Below, piece by piece: positions 19,605 through 26,648 of a DNA stretch of 64,000 nucleotides. The notes beneath the pieces were generated by a model. It saw only the letters and a list, made by a program, of their open reading frames with translations, had not been told where the DNA came from and did no database searches. The stretch comes from Prochlorococcus sp. AG-402-N10 (GTDB lineage: Bacteria > Cyanobacteriota > Cyanobacteriia > PCC-6307 > Cyanobiaceae). The translations under genes were made by a program, and so were the position numbers. Positions within the stretch are counted from its first letter, which is position 1. Each line of letters opens with the position of its first letter. The stretch is from NCBI GenBank assembly GCA_003216465.1, contig QCIU01000005.1, positions 62,001-126,000 on the forward strand. Direction: 5' to 3'.

Positions 19605-19730
19605 ATGAGTTTCAAAAAAAATGTTAATGAGGCGTTAATAAGCCTTAAGCCAAAAGTTATAAGATTTACAGGTGATAAATTTCCAGCAGAACTATGGGGT
19701 AATAATAATCTTCAAAAGACAAAAAATTAG
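19605..19730 (+). CDS. Possible small protein, 41 aa
   Basis: An ATG-started frame reading MSFKKNVNEALISLKPKV then RFTGDKFPAELWGNN to a TAG. Composition (Trp, Pro, Gly, balanced charge) looks more protein-like than the flanking AT-rich DNA. It lies 150 nt after tmRNA and 24 nt before the convergent aldo/keto reductase stop. No family recognised; conservation in other genomes would decide. Confidence 0.42.
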   Translation: MSFKKNVNEALISLKPKVIRFTGDKFPAELWGNNNLQKTKN

Positions 19731-19754
19731 CTTATAAAAGTTAAGTAAATAAAG

Positions 19755-20717
19755 TCAAAAACTAGAAAAAGGATTACTTGGCAATTTTTTTAAACAATTT
19801 TTAGAGGCTTGTTGAAGCATTTGAAATTCTTGCGCATTTAAATTCCATTTATATACATTTGCAATATCGATAACCTGAGACCTTTTCCTCATCCCTACAA
19901 GTGGAATAGCTCCCTGATAACAACACCAATTAACTGCTACTTGCGCCTGCGAAACTGACCTTGAAATAGCTATCCTTTTAATACACCGCCTTAATTCGAT
20001 AGTTGATTTTTTATAGTTTTTAAAAATTAAACTTCTTAAAAAAGAATTTTTTTTGTTTTCATCTTCTTCAGGATCAATGCATAGTATCCCAAAAGATAAA
20101 GGGCTATAGGCTAAAAAATCAATATTATTATCTTCACAAATTCTTTTTACTTTGGTCTGTTTCATGAAATCTGGAGATAATAAAGAAAACTGGGTCTGAA
20201 CACTTTTCACTTTCTTATCTCTTTTTGATAAGTGTTGAATAATTTTTTTTAATCTTTGAGGCCCGATGTTTGATAATCCAATTTGAAAATTAAAACCTTG
20301 ATCAATTAAATCGCAAAGATTATTTAACAATTGCAATTCTTGCCAAGGATTATATTTTGCAGTTGACCAATGCATTTGGACTATATCTAATTTATTATTT
20401 AATCTTTCTAAACTATTTAAAAAAGGCTTATTAAATCCTTTATTACCAACTCTCCAAGGATAAGGAGCAAGCTTTGTGGCTATTTGAATTCTTTTTTTTT
20501 GAAAAGAGGAAGTATCTAATAAAAATTTTCCTAAAAGTTCCTCACTTCTGCCATTAATTTTTCCAGTTCCATAAGAATCTGCACTATCAATTAGGTTAAA
20601 ACCTCTTTTTAAAGCTTCTTTAAAAGTCTCACGCAAATCATCGTCGTCACTAGTTTGATAGTTCCAAAATAATTTATTCCCCCAAGACCATGTACCTAAT
20701 CCAATTCTTTTTTTCAC
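19755..20717 (-). CDS. Aldo/keto reductase
   Basis: 320 aa, standard length for the (alpha/beta)8 family that reduces carbonyls with NADPH. The catalytic tetrad is visible: Asp and Tyr in DSADSYGTG, Lys in IATKLAP, and His in VQMHWSTA. LAYSPLSFGILC in the C-terminal half is typical of plant-type AKRs. Substrate not predictable. Confidence 0.92.
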   Translation of the reverse strand: MKKRIGLGTWSWGNKLFWNYQTSDDDDLRETFKEALKRGFNLIDSADSYGTGKINGRSEELLGKFLLDTSSFQKKRIQIATKLAPYPWRVGNKGFNKPFLNSLERLNNKLDIVQMHWSTAKYNPWQELQLLNNLCDLIDQGFNFQIGLSNIGPQRLKKIIQHLSKRDKKVKSVQTQFSLLSPDFMKQTKVKRICEDNNIDFLAYSPLSFGILCIDPEEDENKKNSFLRSLIFKNYKKSTIELRRCIKRIAISRSVSQAQVAVNWCCYQGAIPLVGMRKRSQVIDIANVYKWNLNAQEFQMLQQASKNCLKKLPSNPFSSF

Positions 20718-20869
20718 TTAACTCTTTTTAAACATGATTTATTAGATTACTCCAAACTAAATATTCAACAGAAGAATATTTAGGAAGTATAAGTTTTAAA
20801 ACTTTTCAAATAATTACCTATTGACATTAATAAATTGTTCTCCAAAGTAAGATAAATATTAGTGAAAAA

Positions 20870-21541
20870 TTGTTTATTACTGTTTGTGGACAAAAAGGAG
20901 GTGTTGCCAAAACTTGTACAAGTATACACCTTGCAAGTGTCTGGCATGCTGAAGGCAAAAAAGTCTGTATAGTAGATGCTGATAAAAATAGATCTGCTTT
21001 AGCGTACTCATCCAGAGGAAAACTTCCATTTCCCGTAATTCCAGTTAACTCAGCAGCAAAAGCATCAAGATCTTCTGAAATTGTTATTACTGATGGACAA
21101 GCAAGCAGTGATGAAGAAGAACTTAAACATCTTGCCTACGGATCAGATTTAGTAATTCTTCCAACAACTGCAAAGGCAAGATCAGTTGAATTAACTGTTG
21201 AATTATCTAGTTTATTAAAAAGCTTAAAAGTTAACCATGCAGTGGTTATTGTAAAAGTAGATTCTAGACAACAAAAAGCTGCTCAGCAAGCAAAGGAAGC
21301 TTTAGAAAATTTCGGTTTACATGTTTTTAATACATTTATCCCCTTGCTATCAGCATTTGACAAGGCAGAGGCATCTGGGAATGCAGTTTTTGAAGCAGTA
21401 GACGATTTAGGAAGATCAGATCCCCGTCGCATGACGGGCTGGTCTGCCTACTGTTCTATCGCATCTCAAATTCCATGCCTGATTTCGAAGCACTCATCCG
21501 ACACCAACAACTTAAACAACCAACATCCAATCAGCGCTTAA
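20870..21541 (+). CDS. ParA/MinD-family ATPase
   Basis: 223 aa. The deviant Walker A motif GQKGGVAKT is near the N-terminus, followed by VCIVDADKNRSALAY; DLVILPTTAKARS is the switch region. It is a small stand-alone ParA with no parB next to it, so partition or positioning of an unknown cargo is the family inference. The start is a TTG (or an upstream ATT); the nearby GTG is out of frame. Its 3' end overlaps the following frame by 67 nt. Confidence 0.87.
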   Translation: MFITVCGQKGGVAKTCTSIHLASVWHAEGKKVCIVDADKNRSALAYSSRGKLPFPVIPVNSAAKASRSSEIVITDGQASSDEEELKHLAYGSDLVILPTTAKARSVELTVELSSLLKSLKVNHAVVIVKVDSRQQKAAQQAKEALENFGLHVFNTFIPLLSAFDKAEASGNAVFEAVDDLGRSDPRRMTGWSAYCSIASQIPCLISKHSSDTNNLNNQHPISA

Positions 21542-21717
21542 AAGTTGTTGATTCGCCTAATTTCGAAAAAGCAAAAAACGAATATCAAAAAATTAGTCAG
21601 CCTAGAATATTAACTAATCTTTTAGGAGGTTTTATAGGTTCTTTAATTGGAACTTTAACAATTCTTTTCCTTTACATAAATGATTATCTACCAATTGATT
21701 TACTAAAAATTCAGTAA
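21475..21717 (+). CDS. Hypothetical protein with C-terminal membrane span
   Basis: An 80-aa frame that starts inside the end of the ParA-like gene. It has a charged N-terminal half and one membrane helix (GGFIGSLIGTLTILFLYI). The extension beyond the parA stop is 59 codons with sensible composition, so it is probably real and coupled to parA. Its last codons coincide with what looks like a decayed copy of the argJ 3' end (21711-21733). Confidence 0.6.
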   Translation: MPDFEALIRHQQLKQPTSNQRLKVVDSPNFEKAKNEYQKISQPRILTNLLGGFIGSLIGTLTILFLYINDYLPIDLLKIQ

Positions 21718-21733
21718 TATAATCACTATTAGT
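21711..21733 (-). repeat. Probable decayed copy of the argJ 3' end (distal)
   Basis: On the minus strand the sequence reads T-N-S-D-Y-I-T then TGA one frame off, against I-N-S-E-Y-T-T-stop in argJ. The match is weak alone. Support comes from position: the first 11-bp repeat pair begins 74 nt away, as it does for the clear copy at 22557. Confidence 0.4.
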
Positions 21734-21784
21734 TTTATATACCTTAAAAAAGATTGCTATGACTATGTTATACCCTATGAATTT

Positions 21785-21803
21785 AGTGGTATTTAGGTGG
21801 TAC
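21785..21803. repeat. Direct-repeat pair, 11-bp period
   Basis: GTGGTA occurs at 21786 and 21797 (AGTGGTATTTAGGTGGTAC). A weaker pair (TAGTAT / CGGTAC, also 11 bp apart) follows at 21847-21863. Candidate recombinase arm-type sites. Confidence 0.6.
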
Positions 21804-21954
21804 AAAACTATTTTTATCCCTGAAATCGTAGTGATACATTAAGCAATAGTATTTTGACGGTACAAAAACTAAATTAAAATGAAATTTAAGAAATTAAAAT
21901 TTTCTTTTCTAAATATTTAAATGCATGCAAAAATAATAAAAAAATAATTTAATT

Positions 21955-22473
21955 ATGTTGAAGTTTTTATTATTCATTTTGATATCTTTATTTCCTATTA
22001 GTGCCTTCGCAATTGAGATCAGTTCACCTGCATTTAAAGATGGAGAAACAATTCCCAAAAAGTATGGATGTAAATACAACGGTGGTAAAGACATATCCAT
22101 GCCAATAAATTTTTCAAACGTCCCAAAAAATGCACAATCAATCGTCCTTATAATGGATGATCCTGATGCAAAAAAAGTCGTAGGAAAAACTTGGGTACAT
22201 TGGATATTGTCAGATATTCCTCCTGATACAAAATATTTAGATGAAGTTAAATATGGAAAAGTTGGTATTGGAGTTACAGGGAAAAACAGTGATAGAAGTA
22301 AAAAGTATTTTGGTCCTTGCCCACCCAAAAATGAACATCAATACAACATCAAAGCTTATTCTCTAAACACAAAATTAGAGAAAAGTTTAAAAGCATTAAC
22401 CCAGGAACAATTTGAGAAATTATATGAAAACCAAATTATCAGTTCATTTATGATTTCTGGTAAATTTAAATAA
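21955..22473 (+). CDS. PEBP family (YbhB/YbcL, Raf kinase inhibitor-like) secreted protein
   Basis: 172 aa. An N-terminal signal peptide (LKFLLFILISLFPISAFA) is followed by the PEBP fold: MDDPDAKKVVGKTWVHWILSDIP holds the DPD and the conserved HW ligand-pocket residues, and YFGPCPPKNEHQYNIKAYSL is the second signature. Bacterial PEBPs are periplasmic or cytosolic and their ligands are largely unknown. It lies alone between two argJ-tail copies, suggesting arrival as element cargo. Confidence 0.9.
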   Translation: MLKFLLFILISLFPISAFAIEISSPAFKDGETIPKKYGCKYNGGKDISMPINFSNVPKNAQSIVLIMDDPDAKKVVGKTWVHWILSDIPPDTKYLDEVKYGKVGIGVTGKNSDRSKKYFGPCPPKNEHQYNIKAYSLNTKLEKSLKALTQEQFEKLYENQIISSFMISGKFK

Positions 22474-22489
22474 TTAAAGTTTCTAATTT

Positions 22490-22508
22490 AGTGGTAAAAA
22501 AGTGGTAT
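22490..22508. repeat. Direct-repeat pair, 11-bp period
   Basis: GTGGTA at 22491 and 22502 (AGTGGTAAAAAAGTGGTAT). It lies 67 nt before the argJ-tail copy at 22557, the same distance as the pair at 24141 from the copy at 24208. Confidence 0.6.
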
Positions 22509-22556
22509 CAACAAAACATCATCTCTCAAAACATATGCCCTGGAATGGATTTGGCG

Positions 22557-22583
22557 TTAGGTAGTATATTCCGAATTGGTTTC
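22557..22583 (-). repeat. Copy of argJ 3' end (ETNSEYTT-stop)
   Basis: On the minus strand it reads E-T-N-S-E-Y-T-T-stop, reproducing the NSEYTT-stop of argJ with several synonymous changes (AAT TCG GAA TAT ACT ACC TAA). No gene leads into it; it is an isolated gene tail, as expected for an attachment-site core. Confidence 0.75.
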
Positions 22584-22630
22584 CACGGACCTTTAAATCC
22601 ATTGGTATAACTAGATTTATGTCTTCAAAA

Positions 22631-22718
22631 TTGGTGTTTTACTGGTGTTATAAAGCAATTTCAACACTATCAAACCTATTCTATTGGTCTCACTAAGTTG
22701 GTGTTATAAAAGTGCTAT
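22631..22718. repeat. Two direct-repeat pairs, each with 11-bp period
   Basis: TGGTGTT at 22632 and 22643; then GTGTTAT at 22701 and GTGCTAT at 22712. Two successive pairs at one element end recur at the guaA locus (49203 and 49262; 46935 and 47006). Confidence 0.55.
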
Positions 22719-22815
22719 ACAGGCACTAATAGTAAGTATTAATTAAACAGTAAGATTTATGCATGTCGAAATTAAGTTAAAAAAATGCTATTTTAAAACA
22801 TAGATTTTTATTTTT

Positions 22816-23112
22816 ATGGAAAGAGAAGGTTATTCGAGTTTAAGTATTACTTCCTTTATCTTTTCAATTTTAGGATTCCTATTTTTATTTGCATGGGCAT
22901 ACGCGGCAGTAATTAATGCTGCAGAAATGACTGTAGGAATTTTAATTATAATTCAATGGACAATGAATTTAATTGGTCTTGGTACAGGAATTCCTTCTTT
23001 ATTCACTAATTCCAAAAAAAGACTATTTGGAATATTAAGTGTTGTGTTCTCAACCAGTACAGGTTTGATAACTCTTTCAATGGTTTTAATTGGTTTATCC
23101 ATTTCATCATAA
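22816..23112 (+). CDS. Small membrane protein, 98 aa, unknown
   Basis: Three hydrophobic stretches (ITSFIFSILGFLFLFAWAYAAVI, TVGILIIIQWTMNLIGLGTGI, and a C-terminal helix) give a likely three-span membrane protein. No family recognised. It is the sole gene of its unit. Confidence 0.65.
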   Translation: MEREGYSSLSITSFIFSILGFLFLFAWAYAAVINAAEMTVGILIIIQWTMNLIGLGTGIPSLFTNSKKRLFGILSVVFSTSTGLITLSMVLIGLSISS

Positions 23113-23288
23113 AATTAAAAAATCTAATCCAATTAAAATATTTTTTTTCGTAAGTTTAGATCAAATATTAAAAATATGACTTTCATAAAAACTTAATTTA
23201 GAAAATTTATTAAGTGGAAATCAAGAGTTAAAACACCGTTATATAAAATTTAAATCACCAAGATCCCCTGCCCTGCGATAGGTTTGAA

Positions 23289-23318
23289 TCAGGTTGTATA
23301 CTCGCTATTAGTATCTGC
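23289..23318 (-). repeat. Copy of argJ 3' end (ADTNSEYTT-stop)
   Basis: The minus strand reads A-D-T-N-S-E-Y-T-T-stop, with AAT AGC GAG TAT ACA ACC TGA against AAT AGC GAA TAC ACG ACC TGA in argJ. This is the closest of the copies at DNA level. No coding frame leads into it. Confidence 0.8.
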
Positions 23319-23413
23319 ACCTCTCTAAAATCGATATAATCGCTTGCAGTCAATGTATTTGTAATTAATTCTTTAAGTTTGAGCATACTATTTCCAATAA
23401 AAATAATTAAAAA

Positions 23414-24115
23414 TTATATGCAATATCCACGTTGCCTATAGTTAAATTGAATCTCATGGTTCCAAACAGGCTGTGAGAGAAAAACTAAAGAAAATTTCAC
23501 TTCTTTATTTTTTAAATCTTTTAAGATTTCAATGAAATCATCAAAATCTTTGAGGATTCCTTTTATATCTTTAGAAGAAATTCCTGAAGATACTTTTTTG
23601 TCAAAATTTGCAATATAATTTTCGATTGAATTTTTTAGGTCCAGTAAAGTTTTTATCCCTTTATCAGGATCATTAGAACTTGGATTATTACGAGCATCCA
23701 AAAAATATGACAATCTTTCAGTACCTTTTGAAATTGGAATTCTCTCTAAAAAATTAATATATTCAAGGATAAAATATCCTGCAGAGAAATTAGTTTTTAC
23801 GTGTGTTTCTGCTTGCCAATTTTCCTTTCCAAAACCATTCCAATAAGTAGGTGGACAAATATTTATATCTGTCTGTATTACTAATCTTTCATATTCACCA
23901 TTAATATCTTCCAATAGGGCACTTATAAACCAATAAATCACCAAAAGGGATACAGGTAAACCAATAAAAAATTGCCAAAGAGGACTTGGTGGTGAAAAAA
24001 TCGCCCACAATGAAAAAATTGCTAATAAAAAGCATATCAACGGAATAGGATTAAATAAATTTGCAAGGACCCTATTCCTTTTTCTACGTTTCTTACTTAA
24101 AAAGACTACATCCAT
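23414..24115 (-). CDS. Membrane protein of unknown function
   Basis: I start it at the internal ATG (MDVVFLSKKRRKRNRVLANL), giving about 233 aa; the track's TTG is 9 nt upstream. A basic N-terminus precedes two membrane spans (PIPLICFLLAIFSLWAIF and LWQFFIGLPVSLLVIYWFISAL). The remaining 170 residues are soluble, with helical charged segments. No family recognised. It occupies its unit alone. Confidence 0.65.
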   Translation of the reverse strand: MDVVFLSKKRRKRNRVLANLFNPIPLICFLLAIFSLWAIFSPPSPLWQFFIGLPVSLLVIYWFISALLEDINGEYERLVIQTDINICPPTYWNGFGKENWQAETHVKTNFSAGYFILEYINFLERIPISKGTERLSYFLDARNNPSSNDPDKGIKTLLDLKNSIENYIANFDKKVSSGISSKDIKGILKDFDDFIEILKDLKNKEVKFSLVFLSQPVWNHEIQFNYRQRGYCI

Positions 24116-24140
24116 TTTTAGCAAAATATATTCATAATTT

Positions 24141-24159
24141 AGTGGTATTTTAGTGGTAT
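24141..24159. repeat. Perfect direct-repeat pair, 11-bp period
   Basis: AGTGGTAT at 24141 and 24152, separated by TTT. It is 67 nt from the argJ-tail copy at 24208. Confidence 0.65.
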
Positions 24160-24207
24160 CTTGATTTTTAGAATTCTTAAATTGATTAGTATCACTGGGT
24201 TTTGAGG

Positions 24208-24234
24208 TTAAGTGGTATATTCACTATTAATACA
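24208..24234 (-). repeat. Copy of argJ 3' end (INSEYTT-stop)
   Basis: The minus strand reads C-I-N-S-E-Y-T-T-stop (ATT AAT AGT GAA TAT ACC ACT TAA), against I-N-S-E-Y-T-T-stop in argJ. Isolated from any coding frame. Confidence 0.8.
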
Positions 24235-24314
24235 AACCTTTTGGATGTGTAATACAAAACTTTTTTAGAGTTCAATCATAGCAAGTGATTTAAAGCACTA
24301 AAAAGAAGAAATAG

Positions 24315-24355
24315 TTATCACACCATTATCACAATCGGGTCACAGAGTTATCACA
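24315..24355. repeat. Two direct-repeat pairs, 11-bp period (TTATCACA type)
   Basis: TTATCACA at 24315 and 24326 is exact. TCACA at 24340 and 24351 is the second pair. Related TCACA copies at 24631 and 24642 mark the other side of the unit. Confidence 0.6.
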
Positions 24356-24371
24356 CGTTGACTAAGTGATT

Positions 24372-24611
24372 TCATTGGCAGCCCATAGGGTAAAGGTCAG
24401 GATCAGCACAAGGGTTTAAATCAGGGTCTGCCTTCCAGTTGAGATCAGGGTCTGCCTTCCAGTTGAGATCAGGGTCTGCCTTCCAATTAAGGTCACTATC
24501 TCCGTAAAGATTGCCTCCTGCCTTGTTTCTATATCCCGCATCCACTTGAATACTGGAAAAAAGCAATCCAGATAAAGCAAGAGAAGAAAGAAAAAGATTA
24601 GAGAGTTTCAT
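24372..24611 (-). CDS. Secreted short-repeat protein, 79 aa
   Basis: A signal peptide (LFLSSLALSGLLFSSIQVDA) is followed by a mature region of only about 55 residues made of 8-residue repeats DPDLNWKA (three nearly exact, then DPDLNPCA and DPDLYPMG). The DNA repeat unit is 24 bp (about 24398-24493). Two cysteines lie in the last 15 residues. Function unknown; the acidic Asp-rich repeat could bind cations. Confidence 0.7.
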   Translation of the reverse strand: MKLSNLFLSSLALSGLLFSSIQVDAGYRNKAGGNLYGDSDLNWKADPDLNWKADPDLNWKADPDLNPCADPDLYPMGCQ

Positions 24612-24629
24612 ATTCTTTACTAATTAGTT

Positions 24630-24646
24630 ATCACAATCTAATCACA
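24630..24646. repeat. Direct-repeat pair, 11-bp period (argJ-proximal)
   Basis: TCACA at 24631 and 24642 (TATCACAATCTAATCACA), with further ATCACA and ATTACA copies at 24649 and 24661. The spacing of the later copies (8 and 12) departs from 11. Confidence 0.45.
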
Positions 24647-24716
24647 CCATCACAATATGTATTACAAAACTAATACTTTTTAATAGTGATACCTATGCTT
24701 TTGAGTTATCACAAAA

Positions 24717-25955
24717 TCAGGTCGTGTATTCGCTATTTATTTCAACGTATTTTTTAGACAAATCACAACCCCAAGCAGTTCCTTTTTCCGTACCAGAATT
24801 AAGATTAAGAGCTATAGATACTATATCCTCAACTAAATATTTACCATTCATTTTTGTTCGCATGTAATTGGCAACTTTGTTGGCATCATATTTATTTAAC
24901 TTGCCCTTTTTCAAAATCTGAAAATTTCCAATATATAAATCAATGACATCTAATTTAAAATCAATCCCAGAATTGCCTGCAGCTGAAATAATTCTGCCCC
25001 AATTGGGATCACAACCGTGAATTGCAGTTTTTACCAGTGAAGAATTACATATAGATTTAGCCATCTTGATTGCATCTGAATTATTCTTTGCTCCCTCAAC
25101 CAATACCTCTAACAAACAATTTGCGCCTTCTCCATCTCTAGCGATATTTTTTGCCAAGCTTTGGCATACAATATCAATTCCTGATTGAATCTTTGATAAA
25201 AATTTCTTATCAATTTTTTTTCCTGAATTTATTGCTAAAAAGGCATCATTAGTACTTGTCTCTCCATCCACCGAAATAGCATTAAAAGACTTTTTAACAG
25301 CAATAGAAATCATCTTATCCCACTCTTCTTTATCAACACCAACATCACATGTAAGAAAGGCTAACATTGTAGCCATATTTGGATAAATCATTCCTGATCC
25401 TTTTGCAAAACCAGATATCTTTACCTTTCTACCTTCAATAAATGTTTCTATAGTTATTTTTTTATCAACTAAATCAGTGGTTAAAATAGCTTCTGCAGCA
25501 TTCTGTAAACTATTTGTTTTTAACGCCTTGACCAAATTAGGTAAATTATCAATTAAATTTTTTATTTGAATGGGTATACCAATTACACCAGTTGAGCACA
25601 TTAAAACTTCTTCTTCATTTATTCCTAATAATTTTGAGACCTCCTTCGTAGCAATCAAAGTATGTTGAATACCAGAATCCCCTATACATGCATTTGCTTG
25701 TCCGGAGTTTATTAATATTGCTCTTATAAGACCTGAAGATTTTTTAATCCTTTGTTCACAAATATCGACACAGGATGCTCGGACTATTGATTGTGTAAAC
25801 AGACCACTACAAATGCTATTTTCTGGAGCTAATATTAAAGCCAAGTCTTTCTTCTTAGAATCCTTTAATCCTGCAGAGATGCCTGCAAAAGAAAAACCAT
25901 CAGGCGTTTCTTCACCATCACTCACAAATGACCAATTAGTCTCAAGCTCAATCAA
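24717..25955 (-). CDS. argJ: Bifunctional ornithine acetyltransferase / N-acetylglutamate synthase
   Basis: A 412-aa Ntn-type enzyme of arginine synthesis that transfers acetyl from acetylornithine to glutamate. The autocleavage site is seen in KGSGMIYPNMATMLAFLTCD, with the conserved Thr that becomes the N-terminus of the beta chain. SVDGETSTND and GCDPNWGRIISAAG are further signatures. Intact. Its last codons (INSEYTT-stop) appear again in isolated copies to the left, which suggests the gene's 3' end is an integration target. Confidence 0.96.
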   Translation of the reverse strand: MIELETNWSFVSDGEETPDGFSFAGISAGLKDSKKKDLALILAPENSICSGLFTQSIVRASCVDICEQRIKKSSGLIRAILINSGQANACIGDSGIQHTLIATKEVSKLLGINEEEVLMCSTGVIGIPIQIKNLIDNLPNLVKALKTNSLQNAAEAILTTDLVDKKITIETFIEGRKVKISGFAKGSGMIYPNMATMLAFLTCDVGVDKEEWDKMISIAVKKSFNAISVDGETSTNDAFLAINSGKKIDKKFLSKIQSGIDIVCQSLAKNIARDGEGANCLLEVLVEGAKNNSDAIKMAKSICNSSLVKTAIHGCDPNWGRIISAAGNSGIDFKLDVIDLYIGNFQILKKGKLNKYDANKVANYMRTKMNGKYLVEDIVSIALNLNSGTEKGTAWGCDLSKKYVEINSEYTT

Positions 25956-26029
25956 TCTTTTTTATAAATTAAATTCATAATAACTATTCTTTCTATTAAA
26001 ACACTGCAATATAGATTCTTATTAAATTT

Positions 26030-26644
26030 ATGAGCATCCAACCAAAATTCAAAAATCAACAACGAAGAATAGGTCTAACTGGAGGTATTGCAAGTGGAAA
26101 ATCTACAATAGCCAACTACATAAAAAAATATAGAGACATTCCAATATTAGATGCAGATCAGTATTCAAAAGAACTAATCAAGCCGAGAAGTAATTGCTAT
26201 GAGAAAGTTTTAGCATATTTTGGACCTCAAATTGTTGATGAGTATTCTTCAGGGAATGAAATAAATAGGTCATTATTAAAAAAAATTATTTTTGAAAATT
26301 CTATACATAGAACATGGATTCAAAATCTACTTCATCCCTTAATCAAAGAAAAAATGATAGAAGGGTGTAATTTATACAAAAATAATAAAATTATACTTTT
26401 AGTTATCCCATTATTATTCGAAGCAAAATTTGAAGATATTTGTACAGAAATATGGCTAGTCAAATGTTCTGAGTTAGAACAAATACAAAGACTTATTAGA
26501 AGAGACAAAATTAATGAAGAAACAGCACGTAAGGTTATAAAACTTCAATTAACTTTCGAAGCAAAAACAGAATTTTCAGATGTTATTTTGGACAATTCAG
26601 ATGATAGAAACGGATGGATAGATAAAGTCAAAGACCTTATTTAA
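26030..26644 (+). CDS. coaE: Dephospho-CoA kinase
   Basis: 204 aa, the last step of coenzyme A synthesis. P-loop GLTGGIASGKST is near the N-terminus, then DADQYSKEL with the substrate Asp, and a lid RLIRRDKINEETA. Standard length. Its stop lies 4 nt from the convergent gatB stop. Confidence 0.95.
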   Translation: MSIQPKFKNQQRRIGLTGGIASGKSTIANYIKKYRDIPILDADQYSKELIKPRSNCYEKVLAYFGPQIVDEYSSGNEINRSLLKKIIFENSIHRTWIQNLLHPLIKEKMIEGCNLYKNNKIILLVIPLLFEAKFEDICTEIWLVKCSELEQIQRLIRRDKINEETARKVIKLQLTFEAKTEFSDVILDNSDDRNGWIDKVKDLI

Positions 26645-26648
26645 ATCT

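Larger units (their letters stand above)
21711..22556. mobile_element. Candidate one-gene integrated element at the argJ locus, unit 1 (PEBP gene)
   Basis: Bounded on the left by a decayed argJ 3'-end copy at 21711 and on the right by the copy at 22557. Inside it, a repeat pair with 11-bp period lies about 74 nt from the left copy (21785), a weaker one at 21847, and another pair (22490) 67 nt before the right copy. The same 67-nt and 74-nt distances recur in neighbouring units. The only gene is a secreted PEBP protein. There is no integrase. Mobility is inferred from this geometry. Confidence 0.55.
22557..23288. mobile_element. Candidate one-gene element at the argJ locus, unit 2 (98-aa membrane protein)
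   Basis: Lies between argJ-tail copies at 22557 and 23289. Repeat pairs at 22631 (TGGTGTT twice, about 74 nt in) and 22701 (GTGTTAT/GTGCTAT) mark the left end. The right-end pair is weak (GTTA at 23227 and 23238). Cargo is one small membrane protein. The intergenic DNA 22474-22815 holds only these sites and no gene I can see. Confidence 0.5.
23289..24207. mobile_element. Candidate one-gene element at the argJ locus, unit 3 (236-aa membrane protein)
   Basis: Between argJ-tail copies at 23289 and 24208. A perfect repeat pair at 24141 lies 67 nt from the right copy. I found no clear pair near the left copy. The 301-nt stretch 23113-23413 holds the left junction and nothing else I can identify. 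Cargo is the membrane protein on the minus strand. Confidence 0.5.
24208..24716. mobile_element. Candidate one-gene element at the argJ locus, unit 4 (79-aa repeat protein)
   Basis: The youngest-looking position, directly against intact argJ. TTATCACA occurs at 24315 and 24326, GTCACA/ATCACA at 24339 and 24350, and TATCACA/AATCACA at 24630-24646. This arm sequence differs from the GTGGTAT of the other argJ units. Cargo is one secreted repeat protein. No integrase. Confidence 0.5.

Noticed and set aside
21909-22328. 139-aa minus-strand ORF over the PEBP gene
   Set aside because: Shadow of a clear PEBP-family frame with a signal peptide.
23255-23300. tRNA-like GGTTTGAATC stretch in the argJ array
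   Set aside because: No pairing acceptor or anticodon stems around it; part of it is the argJ-tail copy.
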